Positions 25,686 to 34,121 of a stretch of 64,000 nt of DNA are shown here, piece after piece. The position numbers were made by a program, and so were the translations under genes. Under the pieces are notes generated by a model. It searched no databases. It saw only the letters and a program-made list of their open reading frames with translations, and was not told the origin of the DNA. Position 1 is the first letter of the stretch, and each line of letters opens with the position of its first letter. The stretch lies in contig NZ_WBKT01000002.1 in assembly GCF_008868175.1 (NCBI RefSeq), forward strand, positions 53,886 through 117,885. The letters are read 5' to 3'. Origin of the DNA: Micromonospora sp. AMSO31t (GTDB taxonomy: Bacteria; Actinomycetota; Actinomycetes; Mycobacteriales; Micromonosporaceae).

Positions 25686-25838
25686 ATGGCTGAACAGGAA
25701 GAAGCTCGGCGCCTGCTTGATGCCTTCGAGACCTGCCGACACATGACCGGACAGGCCGCAAAACCCATTGGCGGACCACGGCGACCACTGCTACCTTTCC
25801 GGAGGCCGTGCGAGAGAACAAGGAGGTGGTACCCATGA
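25686..25838 (+). CDS. Possible small protein, 50 aa
   Basis: ATG 25686 opens a 50-codon frame beginning MAEQEEARRLLDAFETCRHM, a plausible acidic amphipathic helix, then a basic proline-rich tail. Its TGA (25836-25838) overlaps the ATG of the 17-codon ORF that follows. No clear ribosome binding site precedes it and no family was recognised, so it may be fortuitous. Confidence 0.25.
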   Translation: MAEQEEARRLLDAFETCRHMTGQAAKPIGGPRRPLLPFRRPCERTRRWYP

Positions 25839-25888
25839 ACGCAGTATCGACATGGGTGCTCCCCTCTGGGGTCACGGTCGGGCGATAG
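25835..25888 (+). CDS. 17-codon ORF with very strong ribosome binding site (leader candidate)
   Basis: AAGGAGGT (25820-25827) with ideal spacing precedes ATG 25835, and the frame MNAVSTWVLPSGVTVGR ends at TAG 25886-25888, 52 bp before the alpha/beta hydrolase start. Such a strong initiation signal on so short an ORF suggests a translated leader or the 5' stump of a lost gene. The ATGA overlap with the preceding 50-codon ORF adds to the impression of a coupled series. Confidence 0.45.
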   Translation: MNAVSTWVLPSGVTVGR

Positions 25889-25940
25889 CGATAGGTCGTC
25901 CGGGAGCGCCGTTTCATGAGCACTCCCGAAAGGCACGACC

Positions 25941-26669
25941 ATGCAATTCACTTCCGAACAACGCCTCGACGACGGCGTCCTCGAGCGCGGATTCACCCTC
26001 GGCGAGATCCCCGGCATCCTATGGACGCCCGCCTCCGCACCGGCCCCGCTGATCCTACTCAGCCCCCCTCCTCTCGGGCTGCGCAAGACGTACCCCCGCC
26101 TGGTGGCCCGAGCCCGACACTCCGCGGCGGACGGCTTCGCCACGGCCACCATCGAGCTCCCCGGAAGCGGCGACCGGCCCCGTTGGCCCGCCGCCGAGCA
26201 GGCCCTCGCCGACCTGCGCCGGGCGATGGAGGCCCGCGAGCCGGTCAGCGACGAGATCATCGACGCCCTCATCCTCCCCCTGGTCGACAAGGCGGTCCCG
26301 GAATGGCAGGCCGCCCTGGACGCCCTCCTTTCGCTGCCCGAGATCGGCGGCCCGGTCGGGTACTCGGGGGGAGTGATCTCCATCGGGACCCGGCTGGCAG
26401 CGGTCGAGCCGCGCATCGCGGCCGCCGTCCTGTTCGCCGGGAGTTTCGTGCCCCGCGCCATGTTCGAGGAGGCCCGCCGGGTCACCATTCCGCTGCACGT
26501 CCTGCTGCAGTGGGACGACGAAGGGAACGACCGGCAGGCGGCCCTGGACCTGTTCGACGCCTTCGGCTCCAAGGAGAAGACACTGCACGCCAACATGGGC
26601 GGGCACACCGGCGTCCCGCAGTCCGCAGGCGACGAAGCGGGCCGATTCCTCGCCCGGCACCTGAAGTGA
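25941..26669 (+). CDS. Alpha/beta hydrolase
   Basis: A 242-aa alpha/beta-hydrolase fold protein, dienelactone-hydrolase or esterase-like. The nucleophile elbow G-x-S-x-G is GYSGG at about residue 140. The acid is probably in LLQWDDEGN (about 192) and the His in MGGHTGVP (about 219). The N-terminal half has PLILLSPPPLGLRKTYPRLV, where the oxyanion region is expected. No signal peptide. Start ATG 25941 has GAAAGG 7-12 bp upstream. The substrate is unknown. It is followed by a strong terminator at 26720. Confidence 0.85.
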   Translation: MQFTSEQRLDDGVLERGFTLGEIPGILWTPASAPAPLILLSPPPLGLRKTYPRLVARARHSAADGFATATIELPGSGDRPRWPAAEQALADLRRAMEAREPVSDEIIDALILPLVDKAVPEWQAALDALLSLPEIGGPVGYSGGVISIGTRLAAVEPRIAAAVLFAGSFVPRAMFEEARRVTIPLHVLLQWDDEGNDRQAALDLFDAFGSKEKTLHANMGGHTGVPQSAGDEAGRFLARHLK

Positions 26670-26719
26670 GGCCAGCCCGTCGGGCCGGCAGCAGACGATA
26701 GGAGCTGCCGGGTCACGAT

Positions 26720-26756
26720 GCCGCCATCGAGGACAGGCCCTCTCCTCGATGGCGGC
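26720..26756. terminator. Hairpin terminator after the hydrolase
   Basis: A perfect 14-bp stem: GCCGCCATCGAGGA (26720-26733), a 9-nt loop CAGGCCCTC, and TCCTCGATGGCGGC (26743-26756). There is no T-run, as is common in actinobacteria. Confidence 0.8.
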
Positions 26757-26897
26757 GGCCAGCAACCCGACCGGGCGCGTCACGAACTACAGGGCGAACA
26801 TTGCCTGATGCGGCACTATCAGGTCTAGCAGGGCGTCATGGAGGCGTCCGGTGCTGAGCAGGGAAGTGAGCGTCATGACGGCGCCGTCCTCGTGTGC

Positions 26898-26937
26898 GCC
26901 GGTGGATCGGCCTGGGCCGTCTGGCCGATCCACCGGC
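26898..26937. terminator. Hairpin terminator of the small membrane protein gene
   Basis: A perfect 15-bp stem GCCGGTGGATCGGCC (26898-26912) with its complement GGCCGATCCACCGGC (26923-26937) and a 10-nt loop, ending 5 bp downstream of the minus-strand stop at 26943. Together with the hairpin at 26720 it insulates the STAND cassette from the hydrolase gene. Confidence 0.8.
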
Positions 26938-26942
26938 GGTCG

Positions 26943-27089
26943 TCAGCGACGCGGGGCGCGCCGGCGCGGCAGGCGCCGGAAGGCGATCACCACCGCGACG
27001 CCGAAGCCGATGAGGGCCGCCGCGAACTTCAAGCTGATTGTGACGTAGGGCAGCCAGGCCCAAATGTTGTGCCAACCAGGGGTGACCAT
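26943..27089 (-). CDS. 48-aa single-pass membrane protein divergent from STAND gene
   Basis: ATG 27089 has an excellent GGAGGAGG site 6 bp upstream. The product MVTPGWHNIWAWLPYVTISL, then KFAAALIGFGVAVVIAFRRL and a basic tail PRRRAPRR, has one long hydrophobic helix (about 13-37) and a positively charged C-terminus that should stay inside. A dedicated terminator follows. It starts 43 bp from the STAND NTPase start in the opposite direction, so the two share a control region. It could be a membrane partner, sensor or pore-forming effector of the STAND protein; this is inference. No family recognised. Confidence 0.7.
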   Translation of the reverse strand: MVTPGWHNIWAWLPYVTISLKFAAALIGFGVAVVIAFRRLPRRRAPRR

Positions 27090-27132
27090 CGTTTCCTCCT
27101 CCGAACGAAATGCCGATGAGGACCAACGGTCG

Positions 27133-29982
27133 ATGCGATGTAGTCCAGCATTGACCAATCTGGACGGGGACACGATATTTGACAGGCTTCAGCCGCCGAT
27201 CCGGTGGGAGGTCACCCCGGTGCTCAGAGACGATCTTCGGCGGCTGCACGTGGGGGTTGGGAGGCCTTCGTACCGGGATTTGGAGACCGCAGCCGATCGG
27301 GCTGGTCTCGGGCTAAGTCGGCAGTCCGCAGCGAACCTCCTTACCGGGACCGGAACGCCCCGATGGAAGACCGTCGAGGCGTTCGTCCGCGTGTGTTGGG
27401 CAATCGGCAGGGTTGGACCGAAGGATGAACTGACGCGGCTCGCCTCCTTGACGGAGTGGCAGGAGCGCTATTCCGCCGAGTTCGACCGCGACGATGTCGG
27501 AGCATCGGGCTCGCTGCCACCGCTTAGTCTCGGCGTAGCAGGGCCCTGGCGCCTGACACCGATTGACGGCGCAGCACCGCCAATCCCGCCGCAGGCCGCG
27601 CTGAGCTATCTGCTATCGGCGCGCTACCGGGTCGTCCCGTTCCTGGCCCGCGGAGCCGAGCTCGACTCTCTGACCAGTTGGCGGGACGGCGGGCCGTCCG
27701 AGGCAGCACGACTCGTGCATGCGCCCGGCGGCCACGGGAAGACCCGGCTTGCAGACCGGTTCGCGGCGCTATCGCGAAAGGCGGGCTGGACCACGACGGC
27801 GGCGGCCCCATACCGGCCGGGAACGCCCGGCCGTCGCCACGCGGGCGGCCAGGATATGGTCGTGATTGACTACGCCGAGCGCTGGCCGATGCAGGACCTC
27901 GTCGACCTCATGACCGCCCTGCATGACAGATCGAAACGGCTACGCGTGCTGCTGTTGTCGCGTTACTCGGGCACGTGGTGGCAGATCTTGCGGGCGGAGC
28001 TAACCAGTCTTGGCGTCGTCGCCGACCCCACCCCGCTCCCGCCGATAGCCCTGACACCTGAGCTACGCCGGGAGACCTTCGTCGCGGCCCGTGACGCTTT
28101 CGCGGAACGGCTGGAGCTGCCGCCCGACATGGCCACGTCGGTCGCGACACCGCCATATCTCGGCGACGGCTACTTCAGCAGGGCACTGACCCTCCACATG
28201 GCCGCGCTCGTCGCGGTGCACGCCGCCACGACTGGCCAGCTGCCCCCCGCGGATCAATCAGCGTTATCCCGCTACCTCCTTGACCGCGAACGCCTGCACT
28301 GGCACAGGTTGCACGCCAAGGGCCACGCCGCCCCGGGCGTGGACGGCGCGGTGACGGTCGCCGCTGGCACCATGGCTCGGTTGGTTTACGTCGCGACCAC
28401 GACCGGACCTCTCGACCACGACGACGCGCGGAAAGCCGTCACCGCGGCGCTTGAGGACCCGTCGGCGGCAGACCGGATGCTGCGGGATCACCGTGTCTGT
28501 TACCCGCCGGCCGAACAGCGGCTGGCACTGGAGCCCCTCTACCCCGACCTGCTTGGCGAGGACTTCGTCGCGCTCATGACGCTCGGACACCAAGTCGCCG
28601 CGTTCGAGGCCGATCCGTGGGCCACCGACGCGCCGATGCGCCTCGTCGGTGCGTCGAACGCCGCGCCCCCGTGGACGCCCCGCCTGATCGCTACGCTCGC
28701 GGAGGCCGCGCGGCGCTGGCCGCACCTGGCCACGGAGGTGCTTAACCCGTTGCTGCGGCTCAGACCGGAGCTAGCGGCCCTCGCCGGCGGCCCTGCGTTA
28801 GCCGGTCTCCTGTCGCTGCCCGGTCTGGAGCCACCGGCCCTCGAAGCCGTCCGCGAGAACCTCGCGCAGCGCGGTCTGCCGGAGTTCCATCCGGCCCGCG
28901 CGATCGTCACCGAGCGGCTCACCGACTACTACTTGGGCGGTCCGACCATTTTCGGCGTCACGGCCATCCGACGGGGGCAGTCAGGCGTGCGGCACGCGAT
29001 CGCCGGCAACCTGAGGCGGGCACTGGTCGAGCTCACCGAAGCCGTCGACGAGGCCCGGGAGCTAGCCCGGATACTCCCCAACCACCACGGCGACGAGGCC
29101 CTTGCTGGGCATCTTCTTAATCTGGCGGGCGTCGTAACACAGATAGACCGCCTGGACGAGGCGGAGACCCTCGCCCGAGAGGCCCTGGCACTCGCGCGAC
29201 AGGTTGCCGAACGGGATCCGCACACTCGGCGCGCGCTCGCCCGGGCGCTCACCAATACCGCCATCATCCTTCGCCGGCGGGGACAGCTAGACAACGGCCT
29301 CCGGCATGCCGAGGAAGCCGAGGACATCCTGCGCGATCTCGCCTCGACCGACCCGCAGATCGAGGAGGACTACGCGCAATGCCTTATGACCATTGCCGCC
29401 AGCCACCAAGCCCTCGGCAACCTCAAGGTCGCCGGCGAGAGTGTCAACAATGCCTTGCAGACCTTTACCCGACTGGATGGCGCCTATCCGGGCCGTTACC
29501 GGGACCGCCGGGCGCGCGCACTTCTTCTCACAGCGGAGCTACATTTCCTCAGTAACCAGCCGGGCGAGGCGGCGAGAGCTCTCTTCGCCGCGGTGCCGTT
29601 GCTCCGGCCGCTCGCCGCCGCCATGCCCGCCACGTACGAGCGCATGCTCGCCCTGACCTTGCGCAACCTCGGCACCATGCTGATGGTCACTGACCGGCCG
29701 ACTGAGGCTATCGAGTTCGCGCTTGAGGCCATCGATATGGGACGGAAGTTCCGCACGGTCGAACCGCATGAAGGGTCGGCGGAGCTCGCCCAAGCGCTTA
29801 TCACGGGATCGGGCGTCATGGCCTCTGTGGAACGGGACCGGGACAGCCTGGCCTTCATTGAAGAGGCGGTCAGAATTCTGGAGGACCTGTCAACGAGCGA
29901 TCCACGACACGATCGGTCGCTCGAAATCGCTCGCGGAAACCTGAAGCTGGCCCGCAAACGGCTCTCGGGGGGACTTGAGTAG
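27133..29982 (+). CDS. HTH-STAND NTPase-TPR protein
   Basis: About 949 aa from ATG 27133 (upstream in-frame codons exist but overlap the divergent gene). Residues about 25-80 form an HTH-like region (SYRDLETAADRAGLGLSRQS, then TPRWKTVEAFVRVC) seen at the N-terminus of many streptomycete signalling NTPases. A link AALSYLLSARYRVVPFLARG leads to the P-loop APGGHGKTRLAD (about 197) and Walker B DMVVIDYAERW (about 241), then the STAND sensor LRVLLLSRYSGTWW. A helical middle part follows. From about 640 TPR-like helices repeat (LDEAETLAREALALARQVAE; LARALTNTAIILRRRGQLDN). STAND proteins oligomerise on ligand sensing. Roles include transcription control and antiphage defence. Which applies here is not known. 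Confidence 0.85.
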   Translation: MRCSPALTNLDGDTIFDRLQPPIRWEVTPVLRDDLRRLHVGVGRPSYRDLETAADRAGLGLSRQSAANLLTGTGTPRWKTVEAFVRVCWAIGRVGPKDELTRLASLTEWQERYSAEFDRDDVGASGSLPPLSLGVAGPWRLTPIDGAAPPIPPQAALSYLLSARYRVVPFLARGAELDSLTSWRDGGPSEAARLVHAPGGHGKTRLADRFAALSRKAGWTTTAAAPYRPGTPGRRHAGGQDMVVIDYAERWPMQDLVDLMTALHDRSKRLRVLLLSRYSGTWWQILRAELTSLGVVADPTPLPPIALTPELRRETFVAARDAFAERLELPPDMATSVATPPYLGDGYFSRALTLHMAALVAVHAATTGQLPPADQSALSRYLLDRERLHWHRLHAKGHAAPGVDGAVTVAAGTMARLVYVATTTGPLDHDDARKAVTAALEDPSAADRMLRDHRVCYPPAEQRLALEPLYPDLLGEDFVALMTLGHQVAAFEADPWATDAPMRLVGASNAAPPWTPRLIATLAEAARRWPHLATEVLNPLLRLRPELAALAGGPALAGLLSLPGLEPPALEAVRENLAQRGLPEFHPARAIVTERLTDYYLGGPTIFGVTAIRRGQSGVRHAIAGNLRRALVELTEAVDEARELARILPNHHGDEALAGHLLNLAGVVTQIDRLDEAETLAREALALARQVAERDPHTRRALARALTNTAIILRRRGQLDNGLRHAEEAEDILRDLASTDPQIEEDYAQCLMTIAASHQALGNLKVAGESVNNALQTFTRLDGAYPGRYRDRRARALLLTAELHFLSNQPGEAARALFAAVPLLRPLAAAMPATYERMLALTLRNLGTMLMVTDRPTEAIEFALEAIDMGRKFRTVEPHEGSAELAQALITGSGVMASVERDRDSLAFIEEAVRILEDLSTSDPRHDRSLEIARGNLKLARKRLSGGLE

Positions 29983-29989
29983 GGCCGGC

Positions 29990-30345
29990 CAGAGTACCAG
30001 GCCTGACCCGCCTCAGCGGTGAACCACGGCGCGACTTGAACCATCGCATTCAGCCCGCCGCCGTGGATGGCTTCCACGTATCCGTCGAGCTTGCCCTCCG
30101 TTGGCCGGAAGCGTTCCGATCCGCTGGCCATGCCGATGCGTTGATGCCCGAGTCAGACCAGATGGGACACCGCGAGCCGTCCAGCGGGGCGGTCGTTGCA
30201 CGAGACCAACGCCGCCTCGACGTCGGGCAGGTAGCTGTTCATGGCGACCGTCGGCAAGGAGCGACCCACGAGCGGGCGGTAACGGTCGCGATCGGCAGTG
30301 GTATCCACGTGAAGCCCAGAGACGACGATGATCCCCGAGGCCGCC
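29990..30345 (-). pseudogene. LacI-family regulator fragment
   Basis: The minus strand reads GIIVVSGLHVDTTADRDRYR, then PLVGRSLPTVAMNSYLPDVE, AALVSCNDRPAGRLAVSHLV, a TGA (near 30157), LGHQRIGMASGSERFRPTEG and LDGYVEAIHGGGLNAMVQVA. This is the effector-binding core of a LacI/PurR regulator, with H(L)xxLGHxRIG in its usual place. The DNA-binding domain and C-terminal third are gone, and an in-frame stop breaks it. It abuts the 3' end of the STAND gene. Confidence 0.65.
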
Positions 30346-30453
30346 AGGATGGAGGCCCGAGGTCACAAACAGACCTATTGGTCGACCGATCAGCCTGACC
30401 TCCACCGGCGAGTTCGACCTAGCGGGGTCGGTGGGCTTTATGCGCGCCAATCC

Positions 30454-30910
30454 TCAGTTGATGTCGGCGTCTCCGGTGTATCGGTGCGGGTTGGTGGCGG
30501 TGTGTTGAGGGCCGTGGTCTGAGGGCAGTTCATGCAGCCAGCGGCGCGGCCCGGCGTCGGAGGCGAGAGCCCAGGCGGGTCCGGCGGGGTGTTCGTCGTG
30601 CAGGCCGGTGGCGATGGGCATGACGGTGGGCACCCCGGCGAGCGCGCGTTGGAGGTTGGCCTCCCGGCGGCGGCTGGGCACCCGCAGCAGCACCGGGTAG
30701 CGGGGCCCGAACTGGGCGAGGCGCTCGTAGCCGCGCAGCTTGCGCAGGACGACGGCCAGGGACTCAGTGCCGTTGTCGTGCTCCAGGAAGAACCCGACCT
30801 GCCGGTCGCCGACACACCACACCCCGTGGGCGTCGGGGCGGATGCCGGCGATGGCGTAGGCGGCGGTCGCGTGCTGCTCAGACCACCACCTCGCCAGCCG
30901 CACATCGGGT
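30454..30910 (-). pseudogene. Replication-relaxation family protein, C-terminal fragment
   Basis: The frame ending at 30454 gives LPDVRLARWWSEQHATAAYA, then GIRPDAHGVWCVGDRQVGFF, LEHDNGTESLAVVLRKLRGY and YPVLLRVPSRRREANLQRAL. This matches the catalytic-like half of actinobacterial replication-relaxation proteins, which are carried by conjugative or integrative elements. The N-terminal winged-helix half is missing, and the sequence is fused out of frame to acylase-like sequence at about 30905. It is a trace of a former mobile element. Confidence 0.65.
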
Positions 30911-31545
30911 AGCCGTAGCCGGAGCTTTCGTCGTAGTGCCACGCCGTGTGTGGGTGGCGGCGGCGAACACCGCGTCCCGTAGGCACTCGTGGAAGGCCAC
31001 CAGGAGGGCCAGACCACGCTCGTACACCGCAGCGGTGCCTCGCCACGACTCGATCTCGGCGAGCGCCGGCGCGAGCACGGCCACGCCAGCGGGCACATAC
31101 CGGCGGATGAGGTCGCGGTGATAGGTGTAGAACGAGGCGTTGACGTCGTGCTGCCACCGCGCGGCGGTTTCCGGAGCCGGGGTGGAGGTCGTGGCGAGCA
31201 GGTCGGCCACCCGTCGGGCTCGGGTGCCGGGGAACAGGTTCCAGCTTTGCCCCGCCGTCCGGATCGCTGCGTTGGTGTTGTTGCAGTTGACCGGGGCCGT
31301 CGGCGGAGTGGATCACCCGGGCAGCTCGGCCGGTGGGATCCAGTCCTGCGGCGTCGATCACCGACCGTCGGTGCGGAACCCATGCGGTCCACCGCTGCGG
31401 CGCGGGAACGGTCCCCCCACCGTCCAGCCGATGGTGCCGCTGGCGTCCGCGAACATCGCGTTCACCGGTGGCAGGCTGCTGCGAGTGAAGATGTCTATGC
31501 CGTCTGCCACCCGATCAGCGTGGTAGAGCGTCACCTGCCCGAAGT
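30911..31545 (-). pseudogene. Penicillin-acylase-family fragment
   Basis: Successive minus-strand frames give VADGIDIFTRSSLPPVNAMF, then ADASGTIGWTVGGPFPRR, VNCNNTN, FPGTRARRVADLLATTS, VNASFYTYHRDLIRRYVPAG and VYERGLALLVAFHECLRDAV. The order (strand with ADxxGxIGW, an NN(R/T)N block, YRARRIxxLL, then helical parts) is that of Ntn-type penicillin or quorum-lactone acylases. Both ends are missing and frames change at least twice. The catalytic Ser region is not present. Confidence 0.5.
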
Positions 31546-31549
31546 CGGC

Positions 31550-31821
31550 AGATCAGGTCAGCCTTCCAGGTGGGCAGACGCCCGGCACGACAGTTCACCA
31601 TCGCCCCAGCCTTCTTGACGTAGCCATAGGCGTGGTACACGGGCTTCGGCATACGGTCGTCGCCAAGTGGATGAGCGACCGCTGAGTCTGCGCCCCCCAG
31701 TAATGGCCGGCGGGTACGTCCACATCGCCGGGGAGTCGGTCCCTGTGCGCGTGCCGGTCGCGTCGATGCCGATCGGCAGGTCCCGGATCGTCGGGGCGTC
31801 CTGCTGCTGTGGCGCGCTCAT
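31550..31821 (-). pseudogene. fumC: Class II fumarate hydratase, N-terminal fragment
   Basis: ATG 31821 overlaps the malic-enzyme stop (ATGA) and begins a frame whose sequence, after small indels, reads ATGTRTGTDS, then GDVDVPAGHYWGAQTQRSLI and, in a further frame, MPKPVYHAYGYVKKAGAMVN and RLPTWKADLI. This is the start of FumC (typically TDSMGEVxVPA-YWGAQTQRS-). Homology ends near 31550 at the junction with acylase sequence, so only about 20% of the gene remains. A malic enzyme-fumarase operon once existed here. Confidence 0.75.
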
Positions 31822-33545
31822 CGCGACGCCGCCGTGACCTGCCGGTAGGTGGGCTGCCACATGGCATCCTGTACCTGCTGGACAGGGTCGGTCAGCGTGA
31901 CCTGCGCCAAACCCTCTTGGGCAGCTCGCTTGGCGACGGCGACGGCGACGGTGGCCGAGGTTGTGCGGAGGTTCTCCACCTGGGGAAGCAGCGAGGCGCC
32001 AGGCGTGGCCACATCGACCATGCCGGCGATCGCGTCAGCGGCGGCCTCCAACATCCCGTCGCTGATCCGCCGCGCCCGGGCCACGATGGCACCCAAGCCC
32101 AAGCCCGGGTACACCAAGGCGTTGTTGGCCTGGCCGATGGCGTAGGTGACGCGGTTGTAGGTGACGGGAGGAAGCGGAATCCCGGTCGCGATCAAGCCCC
32201 GGCCGTCGGTCCACGGGATGATCTGGTCGGGCATGGCCTCGATCCGCTCGGTCGGATTGGACAGCGGGAAGATGATCGGCCGCTGCACGTGCGCGGCCAT
32301 CTCCCTGACCACCTGCTCGGTGAAGGCGCCATGCACGGTCGAGGTGCCGATCAGCATCGTCGGCTTGACCTGAGCGACCACGTCGGCCAGGCCGATACCC
32401 GCCGCCCCCCGCTTCCAGCCGGCGACCTCCGCGGCCGGCCGGGCGTAGCCGACCTGGAAGTCCCGCAGATCCCGCATGTCATCGATGAGCAGCCCTTGCT
32501 TGTCCACGCACCAGAATCGCCTCGTCGAGGCGTCTCGGTCGGCACCATCGCGGACCATCGCGTCACGAAGTTGGTCGGCGATCCCCACCCCGGCAGTGCC
32601 GGCTCCGAAGATCACCACCCGCTGCTCGCGCATCGGCGTGCCCGACACTCGTATCGCGCTCAGCGCCGATGCCAGGACGATCGCACCGGTTCCCTGCATG
32701 TCGTCGTTCAGCGTGCAGACACGGTCGCGGTAGCGCTCCAGGATCCGCCGGGCGTTGCTGGGACCGAAGTCCTCCCAGTGCAGCATCGCCTTGGGGAACA
32801 GCTTGGTCGCCGCGGTGACGTACGCCTCGATGAACTCGTCGTAGCGCTTTCCACGTACACGGCTGTGCCGATTGCCCAGGTAGAGCGGGTCGTTGAGCAG
32901 ATCCTCATTGTCGGTGCCAACGTCCAGGGACACTGGGATCACCCGGGCTGGGTCGATGCCGGCCGCCGCGGTGTAGACCGCCAACTTGCCTACGGCGATG
33001 TCAATCCCGCCGGCCCCCCAATCGCCGATGCCCAGGATCTCCTCGGCATCGGAGGCCGCGATCAGGTCCACGTCGTCCGGGCCGAGCCCGAGGTTGCCGA
33101 ACGCGTCCTCGATCCGCTCAGGCGCGTCGATCGACAGGTACACCCCGCGCGGCCGACGATACTGGTGGCTGTACTGCTTGATCGCCTGCCCCACGACGGG
33201 GTCATAAACGATCGGCAACAGCTCCCTCAGATGATCGGCGAGCAGCCGGTAGTACAGCACCTCGTTGCGGTCGTGCAAGGCCTCCAGGTAGACGTTCTTG
33301 AGCAGGTCGTTCGACTGCGCGTGCAGCTGCGCGTACGCACGCTCGGCTTGCTCGTCCAGGCTCAGGAACGCCGACGGCAGCAGTCCCTCAAGCCCCAACG
33401 CCTGCCGCTCCTCGGGCGTGAAGGCCGTCCCCTTGTTCAGCAACGGCGTCTCCAGCACCTCCCGACCGCGCGCGGTCGTGCGGTAGCCGTCACCAGACTC
33501 CTGAAAACTCCGCCCCACGCCCGCCGTCCCTATCGTGGCCGACAT
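31818..33545 (-). CDS. NAD-dependent malic enzyme
   Basis: A 575-aa malic enzyme converting malate to pyruvate, CO2 and NADH. The N-terminal domain has GLLPSAFLSLDEQAERAYAQ and the Tyr-bearing YDPVVGQAIKQYSH. The catalytic block has IGDWGAGGIDIAVGKLAVYT and PVSLDVGTDNEDLLNDPLYL. Metal binding and catalysis continue in LHWEDFGPSNARRIL and TLNDDMQGTGAIVLAS. The NAD Rossmann loop is FGAGTAGVGIA (about 330). IFPLSNPTERIEA closes the fold. The length fits the large bacterial/mitochondrial type. Start ATG 33545, AGGGGGG upstream. Its stop overlaps the truncated fumarase start. Confidence 0.95.
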   Translation of the reverse strand: MSATIGTAGVGRSFQESGDGYRTTARGREVLETPLLNKGTAFTPEERQALGLEGLLPSAFLSLDEQAERAYAQLHAQSNDLLKNVYLEALHDRNEVLYYRLLADHLRELLPIVYDPVVGQAIKQYSHQYRRPRGVYLSIDAPERIEDAFGNLGLGPDDVDLIAASDAEEILGIGDWGAGGIDIAVGKLAVYTAAAGIDPARVIPVSLDVGTDNEDLLNDPLYLGNRHSRVRGKRYDEFIEAYVTAATKLFPKAMLHWEDFGPSNARRILERYRDRVCTLNDDMQGTGAIVLASALSAIRVSGTPMREQRVVIFGAGTAGVGIADQLRDAMVRDGADRDASTRRFWCVDKQGLLIDDMRDLRDFQVGYARPAAEVAGWKRGAAGIGLADVVAQVKPTMLIGTSTVHGAFTEQVVREMAAHVQRPIIFPLSNPTERIEAMPDQIIPWTDGRGLIATGIPLPPVTYNRVTYAIGQANNALVYPGLGLGAIVARARRISDGMLEAAADAIAGMVDVATPGASLLPQVENLRTTSATVAVAVAKRAAQEGLAQVTLTDPVQQVQDAMWQPTYRQVTAASR

Positions 33546-33654
33546 GTAAATAGCCCCCCTGGATCAGCGCAGAACCAGCAGCGGGCGCCGATTGCCCTGC
33601 ACTAAGTCGGCTAAACTTCACACAGAGAGCCAGGTCGCCGCCGGCCTACGCCTC

Positions 33655-33790
33655 TTGCCGGGCGGCGGCAGGGTGCGGTATTCCTGGCCGGGGTCTGCGC
33701 GGTTGCGGGCATAGACTTTGACCGCCGATCACCTTGTCAATGCCGCCGCGCTTCTCCTGGCCCAGGGGCAGTCCGCCCGTTGTACCCCGA
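33655..33790 (-). pseudogene. Zn-alcohol dehydrogenase fragment
   Basis: The minus strand reads TGGLPLGQEKRGGIDKVI and, one frame on, AVKVYARNRADPGQEYRTL. The intact dehydrogenase at 59193-60368 has AGLPLGEEKLGGVDKVIDAV, then GFQARDREQPGQEQP, at the corresponding place. So about 45 codons of a paralogue survive here with a one-base deletion. Confidence 0.6.
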
Positions 33791-34064
33791 CATAGGCAGC
33801 GACAGCGCCGAGAAGCTGCGAGTGCTGGCGTAACTGGCCACAACTACCGCAAACGACGAGGCGCCCACGGCCAGCTACCAGCGCACAAGAGCGGAAGCCT
33901 TCCGAGTCGACAGGATTAGCGCGTGATGCCGCCACTAGAGGACTTTCCGAAACGCTTCGAGCGTCGCGATCGCCAGCACTACGAGGGCGGAGACTTCCCA
34001 GATCCACCCGTGAGTGGGGGGCGCGATGTTCGGCCGCGATCACATCGACCCTGCCCCTCGGAAA

Positions 34065-34121
34065 CGAGTCGAGTCCGAACAGGACGAGCCCGGCGCGCAG
34101 CATTCGGCGGCATGGCCGAGC
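34065..34121 (+). repeat. 57-bp dispersed repeat, copy A
   Basis: This sequence recurs at 47315-47370 with only two or three differences (GACGAGCCCGG here, GACAAGTCCGG there). Shared landmarks are CGAGTCGAGTCCGAACAGGA and CGGCGCGCAGCATTCGGCGG, then CATGGCCGAG. In the other copy the final ATG is the start of an XRE-type gene. Here the following codons do not continue such a gene. Confidence 0.75.

Noticed and set aside
30013..30450. A 145-aa hypothetical protein on the minus strand
   Set aside because: The plausible LacI-type sequence is in a different frame of the same strand; this frame is arginine-rich.
31809..33605. A 598-codon plus-strand frame opposite malic enzyme
   Set aside because: It has no recognisable domain and exactly shadows the malic enzyme codons.
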